This document shows positions 1 to 11,200 of a stretch of 64,000 bases of DNA, in pieces. The translations under genes were made by a program, and so were the position numbers. Source of the stretch: Mycobacterium sp. 4858 (GTDB lineage: Bacteria > Actinomycetota > Actinomycetes > Mycobacteriales > Mycobacteriaceae); contig NZ_LT968776.1 of the NCBI RefSeq assembly GCF_900240975.1, positions 3,691,216-3,755,215 of the forward strand. The letters run 5' to 3'. Below the pieces are notes generated by a model that did not search any database, had not been told where the DNA came from, and saw only the letters and a list, made by a program, of their open reading frames with translations. Within the stretch, counting starts at the first letter, position 1; each line of letters opens with the position of its first letter.

Positions 1-242
1 CGGGCGAGCGCATCGAGGCGCGGCTGCGGGCCCCGGACACCGACGACGTCGTGCTCGGCGCCGAAGCCGACCGCACCACCATCGAACTCGCCGCGCCCGA
101 AGGCCCCGCCACGCTGGAAACCGACCCCGCCGCCCGCGTCCTGCTGCTCTGGGGGCGCAGGCCCGCGGACCCGTCCCGAATCTGCAGCCGCGTCGGGCCA
201 GAAACGCTAGGCCGCCTGCGCGGCCTGCTCAGCGGTTACTGA
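1..242 (+). CDS. C-terminal fragment, maleylpyruvate isomerase-type (MDMPI) domain protein, 5' truncated
   Basis: The reading frame is open from the left edge (first full codon at base 3) to TGA at 240-242, so only about the last 79 residues are present. The end of the protein has the pattern usual for the C-terminal domain of mycothiol-dependent maleylpyruvate isomerase-like proteins: an acidic strand, then 'RVLLLWGRRP', then a closing 'LGRLRGLL' helix. In this family the C-terminal domain follows a DinB-like metal-binding N-terminal domain, which lies outside the window. A GTG at 51 could mimic a start, but the frame clearly continues upstream. Substrate and role cannot be told from this fragment. 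It converges with the next gene. Confidence 0.55.
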   Translation, partial: GERIEARLRAPDTDDVVLGAEADRTTIELAAPEGPATLETDPAARVLLLWGRRPADPSRICSRVGPETLGRLRGLLSGY

Positions 243-262
243 ACCGCCTCGACTCAGACGGC

Positions 263-595
263 TCAGAAGTTGTTACAGGTGACCGCGACCTGGTTGATGT
301 CGTCGTAGTACTTCATCGCCGACGGCATCGCCTGGATCTGCTGGGCCATCTGCTGGCGCTTCGGCGGCGGCGAGGCCAGGAAGCTGCGGATGTACGACTG
401 CGCCATCGGCGAGCTGTTCAACTGCGCGGCGGCCGCCGGGTCGGTGGCGTTGAGCGCGGCGATCACCTGCCCGTAGTTGCACGTGGTGTTGATGATCGCG
501 TCCGACGGATCCGCGGACGCGATTCCCGCGCCGGCGGTCAACGCGACGGCCGCACTACCGACGGCAACGGTCAATTTGGTCAACGACAGCCTCAT
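263..595 (-). CDS. Secreted low-molecular-weight T-cell antigen TB8.4 homologue (haemophore-like)
   Basis: This 110-aa protein has a signal peptide (hydrophobic residues 8-25, cleavage after 'GIASA' before 'DPSD'), so the mature exported form is about 82 residues. It carries two cysteines, one in 'TTCNYGQV' and one in 'VTCNNF', able to form one disulfide, and a helical core with 'PPPKRQQMAQQ'. The sequence matches Rv1174c (TB8.4), placed in the mycobacterial haemophore/haem-binding-like family; haem binding here is an inference from family. A purine-rich GGGGAAGG lies about 9 nt before the ATG at 595. In M. tuberculosis two genes (Rv1175c fadH and Rv1176c) lie between TB8.4 and fdxC; they are absent here. 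Confidence 0.85.
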   Translation of the reverse strand: MRLSLTKLTVAVGSAAVALTAGAGIASADPSDAIINTTCNYGQVIAALNATDPAAAAQLNSSPMAQSYIRSFLASPPPKRQQMAQQIQAMPSAMKYYDDINQVAVTCNNF

Positions 596-849
596 GTGTG
601 GACACCTTCCCCGATTAATGCACCGCTATAAAGGCGACGACATCTGCCAGCGGCTGCCGTCTGACGTCGAGATTACCAGGCGCCGCGAACATGCTTCCAT
701 CGCAATGACTATCGGCGGGCCCCGCTGGAGCGTGACTTTGTGCAGGTCAGTGGCCCGAGGCGACCGTTCGCCCTCGGCGAAACGACCCCCGGTCGCGGGG
801 CCCGAGACTGGCAGTCTTAAATCGTCCATTTAACGGGCGTGCCAAGTGG

Positions 850-876
850 TTGACGTGTATGTGCAACGTCTAGTAT
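850..876 (+). promoter_or_regulatory. Candidate fdxC promoter in the 596-970 intergenic region
   Basis: The 375-bp gap between TB8.4 and fdxC holds no convincing gene. It contains TTGACG at 850-855 and TAGTAT at 871-876 (spacer 15 bp, slightly short), about 95 nt before the fdxC start. The arrangement fits a SigA-type promoter. The rest of the gap shows nothing further that I can support. Confidence 0.4.
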
Positions 877-970
877 CAGTAACCGAAAGCTTTTGCCTGA
901 GGCGGCCGGACGCGCCGGCCGCGAGCCGAAGAGCAGCCCACACTAAAAGCAGTACATGGAGGAGACGTCT

Positions 971-1297
971 GTGACCTACACGATCGCCGAGCCCTGTGTC
1001 GACATCAAAGACAAGGCGTGCATCGAGGAGTGCCCGGTCGATTGCATCTACGAGGGCGCGCGGATGCTGTACATCCACCCCGACGAGTGCGTCGACTGCG
1101 GGGCCTGCGAGCCCGTCTGCCCCGTCGAAGCGATCTACTACGAAGACGACGTGCCCGAGCAGTGGAGCCAGTACACGCAGATCAACGCCGACTTCTTCAC
1201 CGAGCTGGGCTCGCCGGGAGGTGCGGCCAAGGTCGGCATGACCGAGAACGACCCGCAGGCAGTCAAGGACCTGCCGCCGCAGGGTGAGGGCGACTGA
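971..1297 (+). CDS. fdxC: 7Fe-8S type ferredoxin FdxC
   Basis: This is a 108-aa soluble electron carrier. Two cysteine clusters are visible, 'CIEECPVDC' and 'CVDCGACEPVCP', the layout of actinobacterial seven-iron ferredoxins with one 3Fe-4S and one 4Fe-4S centre. The C-terminal tail ('QYTQINADFF') is the family's usual extension. I chose the GTG at 971 because GGAGGAG lies about 6 nt upstream and because the protein then begins VTYTIAEP as in Rv1177; an ATG at 956 in the same frame sits inside that ribosome-binding site. The next gene starts 26 bp later, so the two are probably co-transcribed. The redox partner is not shown by the sequence. Confidence 0.95.
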   Translation: MTYTIAEPCVDIKDKACIEECPVDCIYEGARMLYIHPDECVDCGACEPVCPVEAIYYEDDVPEQWSQYTQINADFFTELGSPGGAAKVGMTENDPQAVKDLPPQGEGD

Positions 1298-1323
1298 GCG
1301 GGCCGGGGCTGCATGAGCCCGCG

Positions 1324-2436
1324 GTGAGGCCGCGCGCCCCCCACGGGCGGGTCTCGGCGACCCTGCCCGAGTTCCCCTGGGACACCCTGGCCGACGCGAA
1401 GGCGCGGGCCGGTGCCCATCCCGACGGGATCGTCGACCTGTCGGTCGGCACCCCGGTCGACCCGGTCGCGCCGGTGATCTCCGACGCGCTCGTCGCCGCC
1501 GGGTCCGCGTCCGGGTATCCGGCCACCGCCGGCACCCCGCGGCTGCGCGAAGCGGCGGTCGCCGCGCTGGCCCGCCGCTTCGGCATCACCGGGCTGAGCG
1601 AGGCCGCCGTGCTGCCGGTGATCGGCAGCAAGGAGCTCATCGCCTGGCTGCCGACCCTGCTGGGGCTGGGGCCCGCCGACCTGATCGTGGTGCCCGAGCT
1701 GGCGTACCCCACCTATGACGTCGGGGCCCGGCTGGCCGGCGCGCCGGTGCTGCGCGCGGATTCGTTGACACAGGTGGGTCCGCGATCGCCGGCGCTGGTC
1801 TACCTGAACTCCCCGAGCAACCCGACCGGACGCGTGCTGGGCGTCGACCACCTGCGCAAAGTGGTCGGCTGGGCGCGCGAGCGGGGCAGCGTGGTGGCCT
1901 CCGACGAGTGCTACCTGGGCCTGGGCTGGGAGGCCGAACCGCTGTCGATCCTGCATCCCTCGGTCTGCGACGGCGACCATAGCGGGCTGCTCGCGATCCA
2001 CTCGCTGTCGAAGAGCTCGTCGCTGGCCGGCTACCGGGCCGGATTCGTGACGGGCGACCACGAGCTGGTGGCCGAGCTGCTGGCGGTGCGCAAGCACGCC
2101 GGGATGATGGTGCCCACACCGGTGCAGGCGGCGATGGTCGCCGCGCTGGACGACGACGCCCACGAGTGGGCGCAGCGGGAACGGTACGAGCGGCGGCGGG
2201 CGGCCCTGCTGCCGGCGCTGCGCTCGGCCGGATTCACCGTCGACCATTCCGAAGCGGGCCTCTATCTGTGGGCCACCCGTGGCGAGCCGTGCGCGGACAG
2301 CGTCGCGTGGCTGGCCGACCGCGGCATCCTGGTGGCTCCCGGGCATTTCTACGGTCCGCGCGGCGCGCAGCACGTGCGCGTCGCGTTGACCGCCACCGAC
2401 GAGCGGATAGCCGCCGCCGTGCGGCGGCTCGCCTAG
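1324..2436 (+). CDS. dapC: N-succinyldiaminopimelate aminotransferase (class I/II PLP enzyme, Rv1178 type)
   Basis: This 370-aa fold-type I PLP aminotransferase would convert N-succinyl-2-amino-6-ketopimelate to N-succinyl-LL-DAP in lysine and peptidoglycan synthesis. The PLP-binding lysine is K230 in 'HSLSKSSSLAGYRAGF', the substrate-binding motif is 'NSPSNPTGR' (N166), and the aspartate is in 'VASDECYLG'. Start GTG 1324 is the only start upstream of the conserved 'LPEFPWDTLADAK'; its ribosome-binding site is weak. The same window carries dapD and dapE (about 38-40 kb), giving the other succinylase-branch steps. The stop codon lies inside a 43-bp tandem duplication. The dapC role is taken from the M. 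tuberculosis orthologue. Confidence 0.85.
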   Translation: MRPRAPHGRVSATLPEFPWDTLADAKARAGAHPDGIVDLSVGTPVDPVAPVISDALVAAGSASGYPATAGTPRLREAAVAALARRFGITGLSEAAVLPVIGSKELIAWLPTLLGLGPADLIVVPELAYPTYDVGARLAGAPVLRADSLTQVGPRSPALVYLNSPSNPTGRVLGVDHLRKVVGWARERGSVVASDECYLGLGWEAEPLSILHPSVCDGDHSGLLAIHSLSKSSSLAGYRAGFVTGDHELVAELLAVRKHAGMMVPTPVQAAMVAALDDDAHEWAQRERYERRRAALLPALRSAGFTVDHSEAGLYLWATRGEPCADSVAWLADRGILVAPGHFYGPRGAQHVRVALTATDERIAAAVRRLA

Positions 2437-2503
2437 CCGAGGCCGACCGGATGCCGCCGCCGTGCGGCGGCTCGCCTAGCCGAGGCCGACCGGATGCCGC
2501 CGC
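2410..2503. repeat. 43-bp tandem duplication spanning the dapC 3' end
   Basis: Bases 2410-2452 are repeated exactly at 2453-2495, with a third partial unit at 2496-2503. The first copy encodes the last residues and the TAG stop (2434-2436) of dapC; the second is the untranslated duplicate. The unit contains the self-complementary stretch GCCGCCGCCGTGCGGCGGC, so slipped-strand replication over a hairpin is a likely cause. Confidence 0.9.
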
Positions 2504-2564
2504 GGCGGCGGCGAACGTGCACAATGCAGCGGAGGTGTTTCGTCCGCTCAGGTTAAGGACGGTG

Positions 2565-4925
2565 GTGGTGACGACTTCGGCCGGCAAGCTGCGCATCCCC
2601 CTTTCGGTCGGGGACATCGTCAAGCGCGTGTTCCTGGGCAAGCCGCTGATCACCGAGGACATCGCTTCCGAGAAGTTGTCGAATCCGGTTGCCCTGGGCG
2701 CCCTTTCGCCGGACGCGGTCTCCTCAGTCGCCTACGGTCCGGAGCAGATCCTGATCGAACTGCTGCCGCACGCCGGGTTGGCCGCCTTCCTCTTGCTGCT
2801 CCCCATCACCGGTGTCATCCTGCTCATCCTGGTGCTGGTGGCCGCCTCGTACCGGCAGGTGGTGATGGCCTACACCCGGGCGGGCGGCTCCTACATCGTC
2901 GCGCGCGACAACTTCGGACCCCGGGTGGCGCAGATCGCCGCGGCGGCGCTGTTGATCGACTACGTGGTCACCGTCGCGGTCCAGTCGGCGGCCGGGACGG
3001 TTGCGGTGGTGTCGGCGGTCCCCGCGCTGGGCCCCTACAGCCTCGAATTGACCGTGGCTGTGGTGCTTGTCATCTGTTACGCGAACCTGCGCGGGTTGAA
3101 GGAGGCGGGCCTGCCGTTCGCGGTGGCGACCTACTCCTTCATCGCGATGGTCGGCCTGACGATCGTGGTCGGCGTGATTCGCGCGGCCACCGGGAACCTG
3201 CCGGTCTACGATCCCGCCCACATGGCCGGAACCGTGCCGGTCCACCAGGGCAACGGGTTGGTGCTGGGCGCCACGATCCTGGTGTTGCTGCGCGCGTTCG
3301 CCAACGGGGGTTCGTCGCTGACGGGTGTGGAGGCCATCTCCAACACGGTCGACTACTTCCGAAAGCCCCAGGGCCGCAACGCGCGACTCGTCCTGACCGC
3401 CATGGCCACCATTCTCGGCCTGCTGCTGGCCGGCGTCGCCTACCTCGCCCACGTCACGCACGCCACGCCGTACCTCACCGAGTACCCGTCGGTGCTGTCG
3501 CAGATCGGCCGCGCCGTCTTCGGCAACGGCATCCTCGGCGACGTCTTCTACATTCTGGTGCAGGCTTCGACGGCCGCGATCCTGTTCACCGGCGCGAACA
3601 CCAGCTTCAACGGCTTCCCGGCGCTGGCCAGTTTCGTTGCCGAGGACCGCTTCCTGCCGCGCCAACTCACCAAACGCGGTCACCGGCTGGTCTTCTCGAA
3701 CGGCATCATCACCCTGACGGCGCTGTCGGTGGTGTTGCTGGTGGTGACCGGCGGCTCGGTCAACGCGCTGGTGCCCTTCTATGCGATCGGTGTGTTCACC
3801 GGCTTCTCGATGGCCGGCTACGGGATGACCAAACACCATCTGACGCACCGCGAACCGGGATGGCGACGCCGCCTGGCGATCAACCTGTCCGCAGCGGTCC
3901 TGTCGACGATCGTGGTGGGCATCTTCGCGGTGGCGAAATTCACCGAGGGCGCGTGGCTGGTGGTCGTCGTCTTCCCGCTGCTGGTGTTCATGCTGATGCG
4001 GCTCAACCGCGAATACCGCGCCGAGGCGGCCATTCTCGAGATGTTCCGCACCGACCGCCCGGAGTTGGTGAAGTACGCGCGGCACCGGGTGTTCGTCCTC
4101 GTCGACTCCGTCGACCTGGCGGTGATCGAAGCGCTGCGGTACGGCAGGGGATTACGGGCCGACGAGCTGACCGCGGTGCACTTCATGGTCGACCCGGCCC
4201 ACGCCGCCCAGCTGCGGAAGCGCTGGGATCACTTCGGGCTCGACACGCCGCTGCGGGTGGTGGACTGCCCGGACCGGCGCATCAGCCGCGCCGCGCAACT
4301 GCTGGTTGCCAAGGCGCGCGACGAACAACCGCACACCAACGTGACCGTGCTGCTGCCGCGTCGAACGTTCGCGCGGCTGCTGGGCCGGCTACTGCATGAC
4401 CGCACCGCCGACAAGATCGCCCGTGCCGTGAGCCTGGTCCCGGACGCGGCGGCGACGATCGTGCCCTACGACGTCGAATCGCGCATCAAGGAGGCCTACC
4501 CGGACACCTTCGAGCAGCGGCTCGCGCAGGAGATCGACAAGCTCGAAGCCTGGGTGTCCAAGGGGGAGGACGAGAAGGTCGACTCCTACGAGCATCCCGA
4601 GCGGCCGGCGTCGGTGATCCTGGTGGCCGGGCTGATCTCGGGGCAGCGCGCCACCGTCGAAGGCCGGGTCAACCAGGTCGAAGACGTCACCGACCGCGGC
4701 CGGACCCTCCGCCAGGTCGTCGTCGGGGACAACAGCGGGGAAATGACGGTCACCTTCCGCCCCGGCCATGGGGGCGCCGACATTCAGCCCGGCCAGCTAT
4801 TGCGCCTCACCGGGAAGGCCCGCCAGACCGGCAACCGCCCCATCTCGATGGTGGATCCGGTGTATTGCGTGATCGAGGACCCCGCGAAGGCCGTCGGCTC
4901 CGGCGAATCCGAAGAGGGCAGCTAA
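2565..4925 (+). CDS. APC-superfamily permease (KimA-like potassium importer) with C-terminal OB-fold-like domain
   Basis: This protein of about 786 aa has three parts. Residues ~1-485 hold about 12 membrane segments with APC signatures, including 'SSVAYGPEQIL' near the first helix and 'YTRAGGSYIVARDNFG'. Residues ~490-670 form a cytoplasmic region with 'RHRVFVLVDSVDLAVIEAL', like the C-terminal domain of KimA-type potassium importers. Residues ~680-770 look like an OB fold ('ATVEGRVNQVEDV', 'VVGDNSGEMTVTF', 'GQLLRLTGKA'). Substrate K+ is inferred from family; amino acids remain possible. Three adjacent GTGs (2562, 2565, 2568) follow AAGGA at 2555-2559; 2565 or 2568 has the best spacing. The frame is open further upstream, but that part reads through the dapC overlap and repeat and is not coding-like. 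Confidence 0.75.
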   Translation: MVTTSAGKLRIPLSVGDIVKRVFLGKPLITEDIASEKLSNPVALGALSPDAVSSVAYGPEQILIELLPHAGLAAFLLLLPITGVILLILVLVAASYRQVVMAYTRAGGSYIVARDNFGPRVAQIAAAALLIDYVVTVAVQSAAGTVAVVSAVPALGPYSLELTVAVVLVICYANLRGLKEAGLPFAVATYSFIAMVGLTIVVGVIRAATGNLPVYDPAHMAGTVPVHQGNGLVLGATILVLLRAFANGGSSLTGVEAISNTVDYFRKPQGRNARLVLTAMATILGLLLAGVAYLAHVTHATPYLTEYPSVLSQIGRAVFGNGILGDVFYILVQASTAAILFTGANTSFNGFPALASFVAEDRFLPRQLTKRGHRLVFSNGIITLTALSVVLLVVTGGSVNALVPFYAIGVFTGFSMAGYGMTKHHLTHREPGWRRRLAINLSAAVLSTIVVGIFAVAKFTEGAWLVVVVFPLLVFMLMRLNREYRAEAAILEMFRTDRPELVKYARHRVFVLVDSVDLAVIEALRYGRGLRADELTAVHFMVDPAHAAQLRKRWDHFGLDTPLRVVDCPDRRISRAAQLLVAKARDEQPHTNVTVLLPRRTFARLLGRLLHDRTADKIARAVSLVPDAAATIVPYDVESRIKEAYPDTFEQRLAQEIDKLEAWVSKGEDEKVDSYEHPERPASVILVAGLISGQRATVEGRVNQVEDVTDRGRTLRQVVVGDNSGEMTVTFRPGHGGADIQPGQLLRLTGKARQTGNRPISMVDPVYCVIEDPAKAVGSGESEEGS

Positions 4926-5216
4926 ACGTAATGCTGCGCGAAGCAACGGATTAGCCGCACCGCGGGCAAATGCCCGCGCTGACGAGCGCCGTACCGCAGA
5001 GATCTTTCCCCTACCTCGCGAATTGCTCTGGAAAACAGGGGGTTTCGTCGCGTGCAGGTCGCGCCCGGGGTTCCGGGTGAAAGGGCCGGGCCGCGCACCC
5101 GATGCGGCCGGAAACGGCAATCGGGGCGGTGAGCCGGGCGTCGATGAAATTCGGGTCGGTAAGCTGGCAGCCGCACGACTGCGCAACGCCGTTGGGGGAG
5201 AACAGGGGACTGCACA

Positions 5217-8200
5217 TTGCGTGCCGCAACCGCCGCACCCATTGCTGTCATCGGCATGGCCTGCCGGCTTCCCGGTGGGATCGATTCTCCACAACGGCTG
5301 TGGGACGCATTGTTGCGCGGCGCCGATTTCGTGGGCGAGATCCCCGCCGACCGGTGGGACGCCGACCTGTACTACGACCCCGAACCCGGGGTGCCCGGCC
5401 GCTCGGTAACCCGGTGGGGCGCCTTCCTGGATGACGTCGGTGGCTTCGACTGCGATTTCTTCGGTATGACCGAGCGGGAAGCCACCGCGATCGACCCGCA
5501 ACACCGCCTACTGCTGGAGACGTCCTGGGACGCCATCGAGCACGCGGGGCTCGACCCCGCGCGGCTGTCGCACTCGCAGACCGGGGTCTTCGTCGGGCTG
5601 ACGCACGGCGACTACGAGCTGTTGTCCGCCGACTGCGGTGCCGCCGAGGGGCCGTACGGATTCACCGGCACCAGCAACGCCTTCGCGTCGGGCCGCGTCG
5701 CCTACACGCTGGGTCTGCACGGCCCGGCGGTCACCGTGGACACCGCGTGCTCGTCGGGCCTGATGGCCGTCCACCAGGCGTGCGGCAGCCTGAACGGCGG
5801 TGAGAGCGACTTCGCTCTGGCCGGTGGCGTCGTCGTGACGCTGGAACCACGCAAATCCGTCTCCGGCTCCCTGCAGGGCATGCTGTCGCCGACCGGCCGC
5901 TGCCACGCCTTCGACGCCGACGCGGACGGATTCGTGTCCGGCGAGGGCTGCGCCATGCTGCTGCTCAAGCGGCTCGACGACGCGCAACGCGACGGCGATC
6001 GCATCCTGGCGGTGGTGCGCGGCACCGCCGCCAACCAGGACGGCCGCACCGTGAACATCGCGGCGCCCTCGGAAACCGCCCAGGTGGCCGTCTACCGGAA
6101 GGCCCTGGCCACCGCCGGGATCGACGCGGCGACCGTCGGCTTCGTCGAGGCGCACGGGACCGGCACCCCGGTCGGGGATCCGATCGAATACTCGAGCCTG
6201 GCCGCCGTGTACGGCACCGAGGGGCCCTGCGCGCTGGGTTCGGTGAAGACGAACTTCGGGCATCTGCAGTCGACCTCCGGGCCGTTGGGCCTGATGAAGG
6301 CGATCCTCGCGCTGCAGCACGGCATCGTCCCGCGCAACCTGCACTTCACCCGCCTGCCCGACGAGATGGCGCAGGTCAAGACCGAACTGTTCGTGCCGCA
6401 GGCCGACGCGCCCTGGCCCACCGACGGCCGGCACCCGCGCCGCGCCGCGGTGTCGTCCTACGGCATGTCGGGCACCAACGTGCACGCCGTCCTGGAAGAA
6501 GCACCGGCGCAGGCGCCGGAACGCGGCACCGCGCCGAACGGCGACGGCCCGCTGCTGTTCCCGGTGTCGGCCACGTCCGCGGAGCAACTGCGGGTCACGG
6601 CCGCCCGGATCGCGGACTGGGTGGACGAGCACGCCGGCGCGGCCGGGAGCGCCGGCCTGCGGGATCTGGGCTACACCCTGGCGCGCCGCCGCGCGCACCG
6701 GCCGGTGCGGACGGTGGTCTCGGCCGGCAGCTTCGGCGAGCTGAGCGCGGCCCTGCGCGATGTCGCCGGCAGTGACATCCCCTACGAACACGCCGTCGGG
6801 CAGGACGACCTCGGGCCGGTGTGGGTGTTCTCCGGGCAGGGGTCGCAGTGGCCGGCGATGGGTGCCGAACTGCTGGCCAGGGAGCCGGTCTTCGCCGCGA
6901 CCATCGCCGAGCTGGAACCGCTGATCGCCGCGGAATCGGGGTTCTCGGTCACCGCGGCCATGTCGGCGCCCGAGGTGGTGACCGGCATCGACCGGGTACA
7001 GCCGACGATCTTCGCGATGCAGGTCGCGCTGGCCGAGACGATGAAGTCCTACGGCGTGCGCCCCGGCGCCGTCATCGGGCATTCCCTGGGTGAATCGGCG
7101 GCCGCGGTGGTCGCCGGCGGGCTGACGCTGCACGACGGGGTCCGCGTCATCTGCCGCCGCTCGAAACTGATGGCGCGGATCGCGGGTAGGGGCGCCATGG
7201 CGTCGGTGGAACTGCCCGGCCAGCAGGTGTTGTCGGAACTGTCCATTCGCGGGATCTCCGACGTCGTGCTGTCCGTGGTCGCCTCGCCGACGTCGACTGT
7301 CGTCGGCGGCGACGCGCGGGAAATCCGCGACCTGGTCGCGGCCTGGCAGGAGCAGGACATCATGGCGCGCGAGGTCGCGGTGGACGTGGCCTCGCATTCG
7401 CCGCAGGTCGAGCCGATCCTCGACGAACTCCTCGAGGCGCTCGACGGGCTCGAGCCCGTCGAACCGCAGGTTCCCTACTACTCGGCGACGCTGTGGAACC
7501 CGCGCGAACGGCCGTCGTTCACCGGCGACTATTGGGCCGAAAACCTGCGCTACACAGTGCGATTCGCGGCGGCCGTGCAGGCCGCCCTGAAGGACGGCTA
7601 CCGGGTCTTCGGGGAACTGGCGCCGCATCCGCTGCTCACCCACGCCGTCGAGCAGAACGCCGGCGGCCTGGACATGCCCATCGCGGCGCTCGCCGCCATG
7701 CGCCGCGAGCAGGAGCTGCCGGCCGGGTTGCGCGGCTTCGTCGCCAACGTGCACAGCGCCGGCGCCGCGGTGGATTTCTCCGTGCAGTACCCCACCGGGC
7801 GTCTGGTGGACGCCCCGCTGCCGACCTGGACGCATCGCAGGCTGATGCTCAGCCGCGAGGCCACCGAGCAGGCGCAGGGCGCCGCCGTCCAGGCCGTCCA
7901 TCCGCTGCTGGGCGCGCACGTGCACCTGCCCGAGGAACCCGAGCGCCACGTCTGGCAGGGGGACATCGGCACCGAGGCGCACCCCTGGCTCGGCGACCAC
8001 CGAATCCACCACGTGGCCGCGCTGCCCGGCGCCGCCTACTGCGAGATGGCGCTGGCCGCCGCGCGCGCGGTTTTCGGCGAACGCTCCGAGGTGCGCGACG
8101 TCACGTTCGAGCAGACGCTGTTGCTGGACGACCGGACGCGGGCATTCTCGGCGGCGACGGTGGTCGCGCCCGCGGTCCTCGAGTTCACGGTGGACACCCA

Positions 8201-11200
8201 CGACGAGGGCGAACGCGTGCGCCGGGCGGGCGCGGTCCTGCATGCCCTCGAGGAAGCGGACGGGCAGCCGGGCGCCCATGACATGGCCACCCTGATCGCC
8301 GGTCACCCGTCCGGCATGGACGGCGCCGAATTGCGAAAGGCCTTCGACGCCATCGGGATTCAATACGGCACGGCCTTCTCGGGTCTGGCCGCGGCGCTCG
8401 TGGGCGACCCGGACGCCGGCACGGTGCTCGCCGAGGTGGCCCTTCCCGGTGCGATCCGTTCGCAGCAGTCGGGCTACGCCGTTCACCCCGCCCTGCTGGA
8501 CGCGTGCTTCCAGTCGGTCGTCGTGCATCCCCGGGTGCAGGAGGCGGGCGCGGGCGGCCTGCTGTTGCCGGTCGGTGTGCGCAGGTTGCGCAGCTATTCC
8601 TCGACGCGCAATGCGCAATACTGCCTCGCCCGGGTGACGTCGTCGCGCCCCGGCGAGTGCGAGGCCGACCTCGACGTGCTGGACCCGGCCGGCACCGTGC
8701 TGTGCAGGATCGAGGGACTGCGGCTGGCCGGAGGGGTCTCCGAAGAGGAGCGGTCACACCGGCTGCTCAACGAGCGGTTGCTGACCATCGAATGGGAGGC
8801 CTCGCAACTCCCGGACCCGCCCGGCGGCGAGCCGGGTTCGTGGCTGCTGCTCAGCGCCTGCGACGTGGCGGACCCGGTGACGGCCCGACTGGGCGAGGCG
8901 TTGAATTGCGATGGCGCCCAATGCACCACGGTGTCTTTGCCGCTCGGCTCGGTGGCACCCGGTCGGTTGCGCGCGCTGCTGTCCGGCGCAGGCGAGCTGC
9001 CCTCGAATGGGCACGCGCCGCTGAAGGGCCTCACCGGTGTCGTCGTGGTGACCGCGCCGGGTGCCGGCGGCACCGACGAGAGTCGTCGCGGCCGCGACTA
9101 CGTTTCGCACCTGGCGGCCGCCGCCCGTGAGCTCTCCGAGCTGCCCGGCGAGGCGCCCCGGCTTTTCGTGCTGACCCGCAACGCCGCGACCGTGGCCGCC
9201 GGCGACGTGGCAAACCTCGAGCAGGCCGGGCTGCGCGGACTGCTGCGGGTGATCGATTCCGAGCATCCGCACCTCAGCGTCACCCAGATCGACATCGACG
9301 CGGCGACCGAACCCAAACACGTTGCGCTGCAGTGCAAGAGCGGATCAGAAGAGGACGAGACCGCGTGGCGCGACGGCGAGTGGTACACCGCGCGGCTGCG
9401 GCCCGGGCCGCTGCGCCCGGCCGAACGGCGCAGCACGGTCGTCGATCACGGGCGCGACGGCATGCGCCTGCAGATCCGCATCCCGGGCGACCTCGAATCG
9501 CTGGAGTTCACCGCGGTCGACCGCGTGCCGCCGGGGCCCGGGGAGATCGAGGTCGCGGTGGCCGCGTCCACGATCAACTTCGCCGACGTGCTGGTGGCCT
9601 TCGGCCGCTATCCCACCTTCGAGGGCTACCGGCAGCAGCTGGGTGGGGACTTCGCCGGTGTGGTGACCGCCGTCGGCCCGGGCGTCACCGAGCACAAGGT
9701 CGGCGACCGGGTCGGCGGGCTGTCCCGGAACGGATGCTGGGGCACCTTCGTCCTCGCCGACGCCCGGCACGCGGTCACGCTGCCGGACGGCATGCGGCTG
9801 GACGACGCGGCGGCGGTGCCGACCGCGGCGGCGACCGCGTGGTACGGCCTGCACGACCTGGCCCGCATCGCGCCTACCGACAAGGTGCTGATCCACTCCG
9901 GCACCGGGGGAGTCGGGCAGGCCGCCATCGCGATCGCCAGGGCCGCGGGTTGCGAGGTGTTCGCGACGGCGGGCAGCCCGCAGCGCCGGCAACTGCTGCA
10001 CGACTTGGGGATCGAGCACGTCTACGATTCGCGCAGCACGGCGTTCGCCGACGGGATCCGCCGCGACACCGGCGGGTACGGCATCGACGTGGTGCTCAAC
10101 TCGCTGCCCGGCGCCGCGCAGCGCGCGGGCATCGAGCTGCTGGCCTTCGGCGGGCGGTTCGTCGAGCTGGGCAAGCGCGACATCTACGGCGACACCCGCC
10201 TGGGGCTGTTCCCGTTCCGCCGGAACCTGTCGTTGTTCGCGGTCGATCTGGCACTGCTGACGTTCAGCCACCCCGAGACGGTCCGTCGGCTGCTGACCAC
10301 CGTGTACCAACGCACGGCCGACGGCGAGCTGCCGCCGCCGCGGACGACGCACTACCCGATCCACGATGCGGCCACCGCGGTCCGCCTGGTCGCCGCCGCC
10401 GGACACACGGGCAAGGTGGTGCTCGACGTGCCGCGCGCGGGGCGCACCGTGGCGGCGGTCCCCCCGGAGCAGGTGCGGCCGTTCCGCACCGACGGCGCCT
10501 ACATCGTCACCGGCGGCCTGGGCGGCCTGGGCCTGTTCCTGGCCGCCGAGATGGCCGCCGGCGGCGCCGGGCGCATCGTGCTCAATTCGCGCTCGGCAGC
10601 CGACGAGCGCGCGCGCCAAGCCATCGAGCGGCTGCGCGCCGGCGGGGCCGACATCGTGGTGGAGTGCGGCGACATCGCCGAGCCGGGCACGGCCGAACGC
10701 CTGGTCACGTCCGCGGGTGCGACCGGGCTGCCGGTACGCGGGGTGCTGCACGCGGCCGCGGTCGTGGAGGACGCGACGTTGACCAACGTCACCGACGAAC
10801 TGATCGACCGGTGCTGGGCGCCAAAGGTTTACGGTGCCCGGCACCTGCAGCTGGCCTTGCAGGAAGGGCAAGCCCGCGAGCCACTGGACTGGTTCTGCGC
10901 GTTCTCCTCGGCCGCCGCCCTGGTCGGCTCCCCGGGCCAGGGCGCCTATGCGGCGGCCAACAGCTGGCTGGACGCGTTCGCGCACTGGCGCCGCGCCCAG
11001 GGCCTGCCGGGCACCACCATCGCGTGGGGCGCGTGGTCCGAGGTCGGGCGCGCCACGGCCCTGGCGGAAGACGCCGGCATCGCGATCACCCCGGCCGAGG
11101 GCTACCGCGCGTTCGAAACCCTGCTGCGCTACGACCGGCCCTACTCGGGCTACGCGCCGATCATGGGGACGCCGTGGCTGACGTCGTTCGCGCAGCGCAG

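Noticed and set aside
5508..8618. A 1036-codon open frame antisense to the PKS gene
   Set aside because: It encodes Arg/Gly/His-rich sequence with no domain, mirrors the high-GC codon structure of the PKS, and overlaps clearly conserved KS and AT domains.
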